Shown here: piece after piece, positions 1 through 9,084 of the stretch
Numbering within the stretch: the stretch's first letter is position 1
How the letters are laid out: each line of letters starts with the position of its first letter
From: Thiohalocapsa sp963704155
Lineage (GTDB): Bacteria; Pseudomonadota; Gammaproteobacteria; Chromatiales; Chromatiaceae
Length of the DNA: 64,000 bases
Assembly (NCBI GenBank): GCA_963704155.1
Contig: CAVPHF010000001.1
Span: forward strand, 93,340-157,339
Reading direction: 5' to 3'
Notes under the pieces: model-generated
What the model was told of the DNA's origin: nothing
Seen by the model: only the letters and a program-made list of their open reading frames with translations
The model's database searches: none
Program-made: the position numbers and the translations under genes

Positions 1-521
1 ACATGCGCGACCTGGTCTTCACCGACCGGCACCTGCCCGGCCTTATAGATAAGGATGTCCGCGCTCTGCAGCAGCGGATAGCCGAGGAAGCCGTAGGTCG
101 CGAGATCCTTCTCCTTCAGCTTCTCCTGCTGGTCCTTGTAGCTCGGAACGCGCTCTAGCCAGCCGAGCGGCGTGATCATCGACAGCAGCAGGTGGAGCTC
201 GGCATGTTCCGGCACGCGCGACTGGATGAACAGAGTCGCCGATCCGGCACTGACGCCGGAGGCCAGCCAGTCCACGACCATGTCATAGGTGGCCTGGGGG
301 ATATTCGACGGGTCCTCGTAGTCGGTGGTCAGCGCATGCCAATCAGCGACGAAGAAGAAGCACTCGAATTCATGCTGCAGCTCGATCCAATTCTTCAGCA
401 CACCGTGATAATGGCCGAGATGCAGTTTGCCGGTCGGACGCATGCCGGACAGGACACGCGCGTGTTGAGCAGAGACAGTGGTCAAGATCGATTCCTTATC
501 GAGGTTCGGATGAGTTGTCAT
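1..521 (-). CDS. trpS: Tryptophanyl-tRNA synthetase, N-terminal part (gene runs off the window)
   Basis: Class I aminoacyl-tRNA synthetase that charges tRNA-Trp. About 173 N-terminal residues are visible. The HIGH-type ATP-binding motif appears as HLGHYHG at residues 34-40 after the family context RPTGK. The segment FFFVADWHALT, which contacts the substrate, follows, and the visible part ends in GEDQ near the window edge. The chosen ATG (521) gives a short extension; a TTG thirteen codons in is an alternative start. The C-terminal half with the KMSKS loop lies outside the window. Its position beside a site-2 protease and yciO is a common gammaproteobacterial order. Confidence 0.93.
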   Translation of the reverse strand, partial: MTTHPNLDKESILTTVSAQHARVLSGMRPTGKLHLGHYHGVLKNWIELQHEFECFFFVADWHALTTDYEDPSNIPQATYDMVVDWLASGVSAGSATLFIQSRVPEHAELHLLLSMITPLGWLERVPSYKDQQEKLKEKDLATYGFLGYPLLQSADILIYKAGQVPVGEDQVAH

Positions 522-574
522 CGAGTGGACAGGCGCCGCCAGCCCGGCGCGGCGCGCACCGCGTCCCGGTGGAT

Positions 575-1297
575 TCAGAGCGGGAAACGGTCACGCACCA
601 GCGCCGAGGCCGGCATCGCGGTCAGCACGCCGCTGACCACTGGCCGCAGCGCCGCACCGAGCAGCCCCGGCGGCTGGCCGTTGGGCAGAAACAGCAACGC
701 AAGCAGAATCACGATTCCGTAAGGCTCCAGTCGCGAAAAGCCGAGTGCGAGACGCCGTGGAAGCATCGCGTTGAGGATACGGCCGCCGTCCAGCGGCAGC
801 AACGGGAAAAGGTTCAGCGCCATCAGGAATAGATTGATCAGAATGCCGATCACACAGAGCTCGACGAACACATAGAGCGCCGCGGCGGGAATCGGCACGA
901 CCAGCACGATCAGCGCCATCAGCTTGACCGCGAGCCCCCAGCCGATGGCCATCAACAGGTTTGCGCCCGGGCCGGCGATGGCGACTAGCGCCATGTCCCA
1001 ACGCGGGTCGTGCAGCCGCCGCCAGTCCACCGGCACTGGCTTGGCCCAGCCGAAGAGAAACGGGACACCCACCAGCGTCTTCGAGCTGACGAAGATGATC
1101 AGCGGCACCAACAGAGTGCCGACCGGGTCGATATGCTTGATCGGGTTGAAGGTCACGCGTCCGAGCAGCAAGGCGGTCGGATCGCCGCGCTTGCTCGCCA
1201 CCCAGCCGTGTGCGGCCTCATGCACGGTGATCGCAAACAACACGGGCACCGCCACAACGACGATCATCAGCAGTGTTTCGGAAAGACTTTCCATCAC
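575..1297 (-). CDS. Site-2 protease family (M50) membrane metalloprotease
   Basis: 240-residue multi-pass membrane protein of the M50 zinc metallopeptidase group (YwhC/Rip-like). The zinc motif HEAAH is at residues 26-30 in the first membrane segment. The second metal-ligand region is the conserved LPLDGGR motif near residue 170, inside another hydrophobic segment. No PDZ or CBS domain is attached, so this is the minimal form of the family. It lies 53 bp downstream of trpS's start side and on the same strand as yciO and the PHP gene, suggesting a common transcript. The physiological substrate cannot be deduced. Confidence 0.9.
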   Translation of the reverse strand: MMESLSETLLMIVVVAVPVLFAITVHEAAHGWVASKRGDPTALLLGRVTFNPIKHIDPVGTLLVPLIIFVSSKTLVGVPFLFGWAKPVPVDWRRLHDPRWDMALVAIAGPGANLLMAIGWGLAVKLMALIVLVVPIPAAALYVFVELCVIGILINLFLMALNLFPLLPLDGGRILNAMLPRRLALGFSRLEPYGIVILLALLFLPNGQPPGLLGAALRPVVSGVLTAMPASALVRDRFPL

Positions 1298-1445
1298 TAG
1301 TCAGGGCCTGGTGGCGGCGCGGCCCGGGAAGGATCACGCGGTAAAAGATGGGTCCGCTGCCCCCTGCAAAACCCCGGCGGCGAGCGCCGCGCTGCGGCAT
1401 CGATGGACGTCGCTGGAATCGCGCTGATCGGGACCGCGTGCTGGC

Positions 1446-2069
1446 TCAGCCGTCGAACAACGCGGTATCGCCCTTGCCGGCACGCACCACCACTGGAGGA
1501 TCCTGGGTCATATCCACGACGGTGGTCGGTTCGGTACCGCAGTGACCGCCGTCGATGACCAGATCGACGCAATGGCCGATCGTCTCGCGGATCTCATAGG
1601 GGTCGTTCAAGGGCACATGGTCGCCCGGCAGGATCAGCGTGGTACTCAGGATGGGTTGATCGAGCTCTGCAAGCAGTTCGCGGACGATCGGCGCATCCGG
1701 CACGCGAATACCGATGGTACGGCGTTTAGGATGGAGCAATCGCCGCGGAACCTGTTTCGTTGCCTGGTAGATGAAGGTATAGGGACCGGGAGTCAACGAC
1801 TTCAGCTGACGGTAGGCGATGTTGTCGATGCGCGCATAGCTCGCGATCTCGGACAGATCGCGACAAACCAGCGTGAAGTTGTGCTTATCGTCGACGCGAC
1901 GGACCATACGAATGCGATCGAGCGCGCTCTTCTCGCCGATCTGACAACCCAGCGCATAGCTGGAGTCGGTCGGGTAGACCACCACGCCCCCAGCGCGGAA
2001 TACATCGGCCGCGCGCGAGATGAGCCGTGGCTGCGGATTGTCGGGATGGATCTCGAGGTAGATGCTCAT
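1446..2069 (-). CDS. yciO: YciO/Sua5/YrdC-family protein (threonylcarbamoyl-AMP synthase fold)
   Basis: 207 residues with the YrdC/Sua5 fold that makes threonylcarbamoyl-AMP for the t6A modification of tRNA. The N-terminal signature VVYPTDSSYALGC and the following KxxR-type segment (RIRMVRRVDDKHNFTLVC) are of the YciO subfamily, which is a paralogue of TsaC with weaker or uncertain activity. The conserved SLTPGPYTFI and KRRTIGIRVPD blocks are present. The gene sits between the PHP phosphoesterase and the M50 protease, as in other gammaproteobacteria, where yciO neighbours rnm (yciV). Confidence 0.92.
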   Translation of the reverse strand: MSIYLEIHPDNPQPRLISRAADVFRAGGVVVYPTDSSYALGCQIGEKSALDRIRMVRRVDDKHNFTLVCRDLSEIASYARIDNIAYRQLKSLTPGPYTFIYQATKQVPRRLLHPKRRTIGIRVPDAPIVRELLAELDQPILSTTLILPGDHVPLNDPYEIRETIGHCVDLVIDGGHCGTEPTTVVDMTQDPPVVVRAGKGDTALFDG

Positions 2070-2138
2070 GGGCGCTCAGCACATGATCGGGGCACACCCG
2101 CCTGCCGCACACGCGTTCAACATCAACGACCCCGCCGC

Positions 2139-3038
2139 CTAGGCCGCGGCTCGCGCGGCCAATCGATCCCCTGGTCGCCCCGCCAGCCGCTCGGCGTTGC
2201 GTCCAAAGTGCGAGAGCGCCCAAAGCGGTGTGCATCCGTCGGGCAACGGCGGCAGCCGACCGAGTTCGATCCACGGATTGTCCGGTCCGTGATAATCAGA
2301 GCCGGCAGACGCCAGCAAGCGGTTCTCGGCGGCATGCCGCGCGAAGACGAAGTAGTCGTCTCGGCTATGGCTGCCCGAGACCACCTCCAGGGCGCGTCCG
2401 CCGCATTCGCGAAACTCGCCGATCAGCCGCAGCATCTTGCTGCGGGTGAAGCCATAGCGTGCCGGATGCGCGATCACCGCGTGACCACCGGCGGCGCGAA
2501 TCCAGTCCACCGCCTCGCCCAACGTGGTCCAGTCGCCAGCGACATGGCCTGGCTTGCCTGTGACCAGGAAACGCTTGAAGACGTCCCGCAGGTCTCGCGC
2601 GGCGCCGCGCTCGACCAGAAAACGGGCGAAATGCGTGCGGCCCACCAAGCCGCCCTTGGCGTAGGAGCGCGCGCCCTCCAGCGCACCCTCTAGTCCAGCC
2701 TTCGCCAGGCGGCGACCAATCTCCTCGGCGCGCCAGTCGCGGTAGTTGCGCAGGCCCTGGAGCCCCTCTTGCAGTCGCTCGCAGGCTGGATCGACATCCA
2801 GACCGACGATATGCACGGTACGGCCGCCCCAGGTCACCGAGATCTCGACGCCGGGGATGAGTCTCAGATCGGCGGCGTCCGCCGCGCGCAGTGCCTCGCC
2901 GATGCCGGCGAGCGTGTCGTGGTCGGTCAAGGCCAGTGTCTCAATGCCGGCGGCGTCGGCGCGGGCGACCAGCTCGCTCGGCGTCAGCGTGCCGTCGGAG
3001 GCCGTCGAATGGGTGTGCAGGTCGGGCGTCTTGAACAT
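2139..3038 (-). CDS. rnm: PHP-domain phosphoesterase (RNase AM / nucleoside bisphosphatase, YciV family)
   Basis: 299-residue PHP-superfamily phosphoesterase. The first metal motif is DLHTHSTASDG with H8 and H10, the second is TDHDT at 38-42, and HPARYG and ASAGSDYHGP motifs occur further on, giving the full metal-binding set. E. coli YciV (RNase AM) hydrolyses 3',5'-nucleoside bisphosphates and trims 5' ends of RNA, including 5S rRNA; the same role is inferred here. It is the first gene of a minus-strand group with yciO and the protease, and is divergent from yciB across 213 bp. Confidence 0.88.
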   Translation of the reverse strand: MFKTPDLHTHSTASDGTLTPSELVARADAAGIETLALTDHDTLAGIGEALRAADAADLRLIPGVEISVTWGGRTVHIVGLDVDPACERLQEGLQGLRNYRDWRAEEIGRRLAKAGLEGALEGARSYAKGGLVGRTHFARFLVERGAARDLRDVFKRFLVTGKPGHVAGDWTTLGEAVDWIRAAGGHAVIAHPARYGFTRSKMLRLIGEFRECGGRALEVVSGSHSRDDYFVFARHAAENRLLASAGSDYHGPDNPWIELGRLPPLPDGCTPLWALSHFGRNAERLAGRPGDRLAARAAA

Positions 3039-3251
3039 CGCGCTATTCTAACCGATCGGCGTCCCCACGCTGACCTCGTTTGCAGGTTTTCGCTGCATCG
3101 GACGAGTCTTGGCTGTTAGACTTCGGCCGTTATGCTTCCGGCTACCGATCCAGTCGACGCCTTGGGCCGCGAGCGGCGGCTGCATTGAGCCCGGCACCCA
3201 TTCAAGATCGCACACCCGCGTCGCGCACAGACGGTCTCACCGAGTGAGCAC

Positions 3252-3974
3252 ATGAAGTTCCTGGTCGATTTCTTTCCGGTCATCCTGTTCTTTGTCGTCT
3301 ACAAGCTATACGGCATCTATGTGGCAACGGTCGTCGCCATCGCCGCCTCGGCAGCGCAGGTCGCATGGTTCCGCATTCGGCACAAGCGCACCGAGCGCAT
3401 GCACTTGGTGACCCTCGTGCTGCTGGCCGTGTTCGGCGGTCTGACGCTGGCGCTCCGCGATCCCATCTTCGTGATGTGGAAGCCAACCTTGGTCAACTGG
3501 CTGTTCGCCGTCGCCTTCCTCGGCAGCCAGTTCATCGGCGAAAAGACCCTGGTCGAGCGGATGATGAGCCAGGCCATAGAGGTTCCGCGGCAGATCTGGC
3601 GGCGGCTGAACCTTGCCTGGGTCGGCTTCTTCCTGGTCTCCGGCCTCGCCAACCTCTATGTGGTGTACTTCGGCAGCGGTTTCTTCGAGGCGAAACAGGC
3701 GCTGATCCAGGCCACCGGCGAGTCGGAGATCGATCTCGCACACTGTGCCGAGCTGTTCGCTGGCGCCCAGACCGGCGCGCAGCTCGCACTCTGTGAGACC
3801 GCCCATGCCAGCGAGGCCCTCTGGGTCAATTTCAAGCTGTTCGGTATGATGGGTTTGACGATCGTCTTCGTCATCGCCCAGGCCTTCTACCTCGCCCGTC
3901 ATATTCGTGACGATGCCGATCAGGATCAGGCAGGCGACCGGGGCAGCAAGGACAAGACCACCGCCACGCCTTGA
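3252..3974 (+). CDS. yciB: Septation protein A / inner membrane protein YciB
   Basis: 240-residue integral membrane protein of the YciB/IspZ family, linked to cell-envelope synthesis and septation. The diagnostic N-terminus MKFLVDFFPVILFF is present, followed by about five membrane segments and the conserved KPTLVNWLFA block. It is longer than the usual roughly 180 residues because of an insertion around residues 150-190 (rich in Ala, Glu and two Cys) before the last membrane helix, and because of a charged C-terminal tail. The gene is followed by yciI in the same direction, the standard pairing. Confidence 0.92.
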   Translation: MKFLVDFFPVILFFVVYKLYGIYVATVVAIAASAAQVAWFRIRHKRTERMHLVTLVLLAVFGGLTLALRDPIFVMWKPTLVNWLFAVAFLGSQFIGEKTLVERMMSQAIEVPRQIWRRLNLAWVGFFLVSGLANLYVVYFGSGFFEAKQALIQATGESEIDLAHCAELFAGAQTGAQLALCETAHASEALWVNFKLFGMMGLTIVFVIAQAFYLARHIRDDADQDQAGDRGSKDKTTATP

Positions 3975-4051
3975 CGCGGAGGAAGACGGCCGCGGCAAGC
4001 AACCGCGGCGCCCTCGTTTCCCCCCGCGCCGAGCACAGAGACAGAACCACC

Positions 4052-4354
4052 ATGCTTTATGCGATCATTGCCCAAGACAGCTCCGGCAGCCTCAGTGCTC
4101 GGCGCGCGGCCCGACCGGAGCACCTGAAGCGCCTGCAAGCACTCCAGGCAGAGGGCCGGCTGCTGCTCGCTGGACCGCACCCGGCCATCGATGCCCCCGA
4201 ACCCGGCGAGGCAGGCTTCACCGGCTCGCTGATCGTCGCCGAGTTCGACGATCAACAAGCCGCCGAGACCTGGGCCGATGCCGATCCATACCGCATCGCC
4301 GGCGTCTATGAAGACGTGCAAGTCAAGCCGTTCCTCAAGGTCTTTCCGGCCTAA
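4052..4354 (+). CDS. yciI: YciI family protein
   Basis: 100-residue protein of the YciI family (dimeric alpha/beta ferredoxin-like fold related to muconolactone isomerase; precise reaction unknown). The start MLYAIIAQD, the HLKRLQAL helix, the LLLAGPHPA motif with the conserved His, and DPYRIAGVYEDV all match the family. I chose the ATG at 4052 because it aligns with the family start; the same frame is open further upstream without support. The gene lies 77 bp after yciB and is probably co-transcribed with it. Confidence 0.93.
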   Translation: MLYAIIAQDSSGSLSARRAARPEHLKRLQALQAEGRLLLAGPHPAIDAPEPGEAGFTGSLIVAEFDDQQAAETWADADPYRIAGVYEDVQVKPFLKVFPA

Positions 4355-4495
4355 CCGATGGGGCGGCGCGAAGCCCGTAACAGATGTCGATTCAAGCCGG
4401 CTTAACTTGAAAACATGCTCGTGCAGACCTGATCCAAATAACCCGACCCCGGACGACTCATCCCGGACAACGCATCTCAGACGAAGGAAACCCAA

Positions 4496-5356
4496 ATGAA
4501 AACAGCTCTCGCCTTGTCTCTGTTGTTCACCGCGACCGCCGGCGCCCTGCCCGCCGCCGCGCAAGACGCGGCAGCAACAGGCGACACGACCATCGCCACT
4601 GTCAACGGACAGCCCTATGCACTGGACCTGTTCCGTGTGTTCTACACACAGCGCTTGCAGGAAACCGGGCAACAAAACGCGCCGGCCTTCCAAGAGCAGG
4701 CATTCAACGAGTTCCTGAGCACTATCGTCGCCTCTCAGGAGGGCGAGAAGCGCAAGCTCGCCGACGACGCCAACGTAGAGACGGCGCTGCAGATGCAACG
4801 CATGATGATCATGTCCAACGCCGCGCTACAGGACATCGCCAACGAAACCGAGGTGAGCGAGGACGACCTGCAGCAGGCCTACGAGCAGTTCACGGAGCAG
4901 GCCAAGCGCACCGAGTACAAGGCGCGCCACATCCTGGTCGACGATCAGGCCAAGGCCGAGGAATTGATCAAGCAGGTTGACGAATCCAAGGGCAAGGACT
5001 TCGAAAAGCTCGCGAAGGAGAACTCACTCGGACCGACCGCCGAGAAGGGTGGCGATCTCGGTTGGTTCGACGCGCGGCAGATGGTCAAGCCGTTCTCCGA
5101 CGCGGTCAGCGCAATGGAGCCTGGCAGCTGGACAGAGCAACCGGTGCAGACGCAATTCGGCTGGCACGTGATCTTGCTCGAAGAGACGCGCACCGCTGAG
5201 CCGCCGACCATGGAGGAAGCCAAGCCCAACCTGGAGGCGGCGGTTAAGCGCCAGAAGGTTGCCGAGAAGCTGGCAGAGCTGCGCGAGAATGCCGACCTGG
5301 AGCTCAACACCGACGTCGTCAAGATGAAGGATGAAGACGAGCCCGCGGCCGAATAG
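4496..5356 (+). CDS. Secreted parvulin-type peptidyl-prolyl cis-trans isomerase
   Basis: 286 residues beginning with a signal peptide (hydrophobic core then AAA-QDA), so exported to the periplasm. An N-terminal SurA-N/PpiC-type helical chaperone region (about residues 35-130) is followed by a parvulin domain (about 137-230) starting at YKARHILV and ending at TQFGWHVILLEE, with the conserved GGDLGWF block. The tail is highly charged. It probably assists folding of exported proteins. The gene follows yciB-yciI, a usual neighbourhood. An AAGGAAAC purine tract just upstream serves as ribosome binding site. Confidence 0.9.
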   Translation: MKTALALSLLFTATAGALPAAAQDAAATGDTTIATVNGQPYALDLFRVFYTQRLQETGQQNAPAFQEQAFNEFLSTIVASQEGEKRKLADDANVETALQMQRMMIMSNAALQDIANETEVSEDDLQQAYEQFTEQAKRTEYKARHILVDDQAKAEELIKQVDESKGKDFEKLAKENSLGPTAEKGGDLGWFDARQMVKPFSDAVSAMEPGSWTEQPVQTQFGWHVILLEETRTAEPPTMEEAKPNLEAAVKRQKVAEKLAELRENADLELNTDVVKMKDEDEPAAE

Positions 5357-5464
5357 AGCTTCGGCACACTAGGTGCGGACTGCCGCGCCTAGGCAGGGCA
5401 ATGACCGCAAGCGACGAGTTTCGAGGGCAAGAATCTATCGCGAAAACCGGAAGGAGCTCGCTGG

Positions 5465-6268
5465 TCAGTGCTCGCAGACGCTGGTAACGGGCCGCCCCTG
5501 CAAGGGCTGCGGTGGCCGCGCATTCGGCCCGACCAACTGCGCGAGATAGCGTAGGTCGGGCGTGTCGACCTCCAAGGCTTGGTGCATCACATACCAGCGC
5601 ACACCCTCGGTACAGGGCGGACTGGTCAGCGAACCGATGTAGGTGAAGTAGTCCTTCCGCGTCGGCAGCAGAAACAGCGGATTGACACCGACGTTGCGTC
5701 CGCGATAGCTCTTCCCTGCGACCGTTGGCGCGTGTTCCAGGATGCGCTTGAAGATGCGGTTTGAGCGCCGCCCGGCCTCGATCGGTACCGACACCACCGC
5801 GATGTCACCGCGATTGTTGCCGTGGATCAGCTGAAGCTCGGCATCGGCCACACGCCCATCGATGATGTGCTCGGCCGGCACATGGAAGCGCAGCTCCACC
5901 AGCTCGTAGCTGAGCCCGTCGATCACCAAAAAACTGCCGCGGTCATATCCCAGCCGCAGCGCCTTGCCGTCGTTGGTGGCATAGAGAGAGCCGCTGCGGT
6001 AGCGAAAGCGCAGTGGCTCGCAGGGTGCGCCGAGCGTGGCCGCCGTCTGTATAGCAATCGGCGACTGACTGCTGCCATTGGCGCATAGGGCATATCCGGC
6101 CGCCAGATCCCCCCAACGCTCCGGACCCTTCTCGCCGTGATAGGCCCATTGCTTCCCGGCCTCGCCTGAGTCGGCATTGAGCGAGCGTTCCCAGGCGGAC
6201 TCGGAGGCCCCCGGGAGCAGCAGCAACAGGGGCACAGCGACCCTGAGTGTCGATGTCAACGCAGTCAT
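5465..6268 (-). CDS. Alpha-carbonic anhydrase homologue with substituted zinc ligands (predicted inactive)
   Basis: 267 residues with a signal peptide and a full-length alpha-class carbonic anhydrase fold. Recognisable blocks are WAYHGEKGPERWGDL, QSPI (68-71), the EHIIDG block and SLTSPPCTEGV, with C62 and C219 as the expected disulfide. In active enzymes the first two zinc ligands lie in FHFH; here the sequence is LRFH, so the first His is R127 and only H129 remains. The third ligand, His in the family block MEAHLVH, is Q146. The proton-shuttle His after the NNG turn is K102. I infer a carbonic-anhydrase-related protein that cannot hydrate CO2 in the usual way but may bind a ligand. Confidence 0.88.
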   Translation of the reverse strand: MTALTSTLRVAVPLLLLLPGASESAWERSLNADSGEAGKQWAYHGEKGPERWGDLAAGYALCANGSSQSPIAIQTAATLGAPCEPLRFRYRSGSLYATNDGKALRLGYDRGSFLVIDGLSYELVELRFHVPAEHIIDGRVADAELQLIHGNNRGDIAVVSVPIEAGRRSNRIFKRILEHAPTVAGKSYRGRNVGVNPLFLLPTRKDYFTYIGSLTSPPCTEGVRWYVMHQALEVDTPDLRYLAQLVGPNARPPQPLQGRPVTSVCEH

Positions 6269-6376
6269 GTCGTGTCTCGCGCTCCAGTCATCCCAGTCAG
6301 GTCATCCCAGCCGGCGCCCCAGTCGTGTGATCCCAACGGCCTTGTTCAGGTCGGCGTCGAACAGCGCCGCTTCATG

Positions 6377-6670
6377 CTAATCATCGCTGTCGGTCTTCTT
6401 CCTAGTACCCGACCCGAGGCCGGCTATCGGCACGACCTGCGCCGACTGCGGCTGATCCGCATAGTAGGGACGCTCACCGCCGCGTCCCTCGGCATCGGCC
6501 AGTTCCTTTTCCCGTGCGGAGATCAGGGCAAGGCACTGACGAACGTCTTCGATTGTAGTCTGCGAGAGCGGATGCTTCATTCCCGGCGGCGGCGTGACAT
6601 CCTTGATGATGGCGGCAAGCGTCTTGCGCATGGCAATGAGGATACGTTGATCTTTGGACAGCTCTGACAT
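6377..6670 (-). CDS. Conserved hypothetical protein, 97 residues
   Basis: Small soluble protein, MSELSKDQRILIAMRKTL at the start, with a mostly helical first 60 residues and a disordered charged tail ending in KKTDSDD. No cysteine motif, signal or membrane segment is visible. It lies between ligA and the carbonic anhydrase homologue in the same direction, 131 bp after ligA, and may be part of the smc-zipA-ligA transcript. I do not recognise a function. Confidence 0.7.
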   Translation of the reverse strand: MSELSKDQRILIAMRKTLAAIIKDVTPPPGMKHPLSQTTIEDVRQCLALISAREKELADAEGRGGERPYYADQPQSAQVVPIAGLGSGTRKKTDSDD

Positions 6671-6760
6671 CTGATCAGCCTATTTCTGTTTTGCGAGCAG
6701 CGGTACGCTGCGGTCCCTCCGGGAGATCGGGGCACAACCCCTATAATCCAGCAGGGAATC

Positions 6761-6798
6761 GCGCTGAACTGGCGCTGAACTGGCGCTGAACTGGCGCT
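6761..6798. repeat. 11-bp tandem repeat downstream of ligA
   Basis: Three perfect copies of GCGCTGAACTG plus five bases of a fourth, ending three bases before the ligA stop codon. The unit is not a multiple of three and lies outside the coding frame. It may have grown by slippage; no function is evident. Confidence 0.9.
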
Positions 6799-6801
6799 CG
6801 C

Positions 6802-9084
6802 TCAGTCAGCGCCGATCAGAGCGGCGAGTTCGGCCTCGTTCAGCACCTGAATGCCCAAGGACCGCGCCTTGTCGAGCTTGGAGCCGGCATCGCTGCCGGC
6901 GAGCACGAAGCTCGTGTTGCCGGAGACGCTGCCGGTCACCTTCGCGCCCAGCGCCTGCAGCTCGGCCTTGATCTGGTCACGCGGTCGGCCGAGGGTGCCG
7001 GTGATGACGACGGTCTTGCCTGCCAATGGCTGTTCGACTCCTCCAGGCCCTGATGCGCCCGTCCCCGCGCCGGCGGACGCCGCGCGCGGCTGTTCACATT
7101 CGATGCCACCGAGCGCCGGGTCCAGCAGTCTGTCGATGACCTCCCGGTTGTGCGCTTGGGCGAAGAAGGCCGATATGTGTGCGGCGACAATGGGTCCAAC
7201 CCCTTCGATCACACTGCGCTCGCCCCCGCGCAGCTCCAATGGCGTCGCCGAACGCAGCGCATCGATGGAGGCAAAGCACTCGCCGATGCCTCGTGCGGCA
7301 TCCTCGCCCAGCCCACGAATGCCGAGTCCCGCGAGCCAGATCGAGAGGTCAGCGTCCGGCGCCGCCTGCGGATGCTTGGCGAGCCAGTCGAGCAGTGCCG
7401 CGGCGGTCTTCTCGCCGACACCGCGCACGCCGCGCTGCACAAAGTCCTCGGGCCGCGCCGCCATCAAAGGGGCAAGATCTCCGAAGTGCTCGGCCAGCGC
7501 CGCGGCCGTGGCCTCCCCGACCTCGCGGATACCAAGCGCGTAGATGAATCGTGCCAAGGTCGTTCGGCGGCTGCGTTCCAGCGCGTCGAGCAGATTTCGC
7601 GCGGACTTCTCACCCATACGCTCCAAGCCGGCATAGTCTTCGAATCCAAGCCGATACAGGTCCGACGGGTCCTTTACCAGATCCTGATCCACGAGCTGTT
7701 CGATGAGCTTGTCGCCCAGCCCGTCGATGTCCATGGCGCGCCGGGAGGCGAAGTGCTTGAGCGCCTCCTTACGCTGGGCAGCACAGAACAGGCCGCCGCT
7801 GCAGCGCGCCACAGCCTCCCCATCGGCGCGAACCACGTCGGAGCCGCAGACCGGGCAATACGCCGGCAGCTCGACCGGCACAGTCCCCTCGGGTCGGCGC
7901 GACGCGATCACGGCCACCACCTCTGGGATCACGTCTCCAGCGCGGCGCACGATGACGCTGTCACCGACACGCACATCCTTGCGGTGCACCTCATCGATGT
8001 TGTGCAGCGTGGCGTTGGAGACGGTGACACCGGCCAGGTCCACCGGCTCCAAGCGGGCCACGGGCGTCACGGCACCGGTCCGGCCGACCTGGAACTCCAC
8101 CGCACGCACGAGCGTCTGCTCTTCCCGCGCCGGGTACTTGAAGGCAATGGCCCACACGGGATCGCGCGCGCGGAAGCCGAGGCGCCGCTGGGCGTCGAGC
8201 TCGTCGACCTTGAACACGACGCCGTCGATTTCATAATCGAAGCGCTCGCGCCGTTCGCGGACATCGCGCTGGTAGCCGATGCAGCCCTCGGCGCCCTGCA
8301 CCACCCGGGATTCCGGAGATACCCGCAGGCCCCATTCGCGAAAAGCGGCCATGGCGCCGCTCTGGGTATCAGCGAGGGTACCGCCCTCGACCGCCCCGAA
8401 GCCATAGCAGAACATGGTCAGCGGCCGGCTCGCCGTGATCCTTGGGTCGAGCTGCCGAAGGCTGCCAGCAGCGGCGTTGCGCGGGTTCTTGAACGGGGTT
8501 TGACCCGCTTCCAGCATCTGCTCGTTGAGCCGCTTGAAGGCCGCCAGCGGCAGGTAGATCTCACCGCGCACCTCCAACAAGTCTGGCCAGCCATGCCCCT
8601 GCAGCCGCAAGGGCACGGCGCCGATAGTGCGCACCTGGGCGCTGACATCCTCGCCAACACGGCCATCGCCGCGTGTCGCGGCACGGGTCAGCAGGCCGTG
8701 CTCGTACAGCAGACTGATCGCGAGGCCGTCGAGCTTCGGCTCGGCGACGTAGCCGATGGTGTCGAGGCCGAGGTCTTGGCGCACGCGCCGATCGAAGGCG
8801 CGCAGATCGTCTTCGGTCGTGGCATTACCGAGCGACAGCATCGGAACCCGATGGCGTGCCTCGGCGAAGCGCTCGGCGGGCTCGCCGCCCACGCGCTGAG
8901 TCGGCGAATCTGGCCTGCGCAGCTCCGGGTAGTGTTGCTCGAGCGCCTGCAGCTCGCGGAACAGTCGATCGTACTCGGCATCCGGGATCTCCGGATCATC
9001 GAGCACATAGTAGCGGTAGTTGTGATCGGTCAGCTCAAGGCGCAGCGTTTCGGCGCGGCGCGCGGCCTCGTCCGGCGCCGTCAT
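6802..9084 (-). CDS. ligA: NAD-dependent DNA ligase LigA
   Basis: 760-residue bacterial replicative DNA ligase that seals nicks using NAD. Domains in order: domain Ia (HNYRYYVLDDPEIPDAEYD, NAD binding), adenylation domain with the catalytic lysine K117 in EPKLDG, OB fold, a four-Cys zinc finger (CPVCGSD...CSGGLFC, about 415-440), helix-hairpin-helix repeats, and a C-terminal BRCT domain (from GKTVVITGTLG). It is about 90 residues longer than E. coli LigA, partly from a Gly/Ala-rich linker just before BRCT. Its start codon overlaps the zipA stop by four bases, indicating translational coupling. Confidence 0.97.
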   Translation of the reverse strand: MTAPDEAARRAETLRLELTDHNYRYYVLDDPEIPDAEYDRLFRELQALEQHYPELRRPDSPTQRVGGEPAERFAEARHRVPMLSLGNATTEDDLRAFDRRVRQDLGLDTIGYVAEPKLDGLAISLLYEHGLLTRAATRGDGRVGEDVSAQVRTIGAVPLRLQGHGWPDLLEVRGEIYLPLAAFKRLNEQMLEAGQTPFKNPRNAAAGSLRQLDPRITASRPLTMFCYGFGAVEGGTLADTQSGAMAAFREWGLRVSPESRVVQGAEGCIGYQRDVRERRERFDYEIDGVVFKVDELDAQRRLGFRARDPVWAIAFKYPAREEQTLVRAVEFQVGRTGAVTPVARLEPVDLAGVTVSNATLHNIDEVHRKDVRVGDSVIVRRAGDVIPEVVAVIASRRPEGTVPVELPAYCPVCGSDVVRADGEAVARCSGGLFCAAQRKEALKHFASRRAMDIDGLGDKLIEQLVDQDLVKDPSDLYRLGFEDYAGLERMGEKSARNLLDALERSRRTTLARFIYALGIREVGEATAAALAEHFGDLAPLMAARPEDFVQRGVRGVGEKTAAALLDWLAKHPQAAPDADLSIWLAGLGIRGLGEDAARGIGECFASIDALRSATPLELRGGERSVIEGVGPIVAAHISAFFAQAHNREVIDRLLDPALGGIECEQPRAASAGAGTGASGPGGVEQPLAGKTVVITGTLGRPRDQIKAELQALGAKVTGSVSGNTSFVLAGSDAGSKLDKARSLGIQVLNEAELAALIGAD

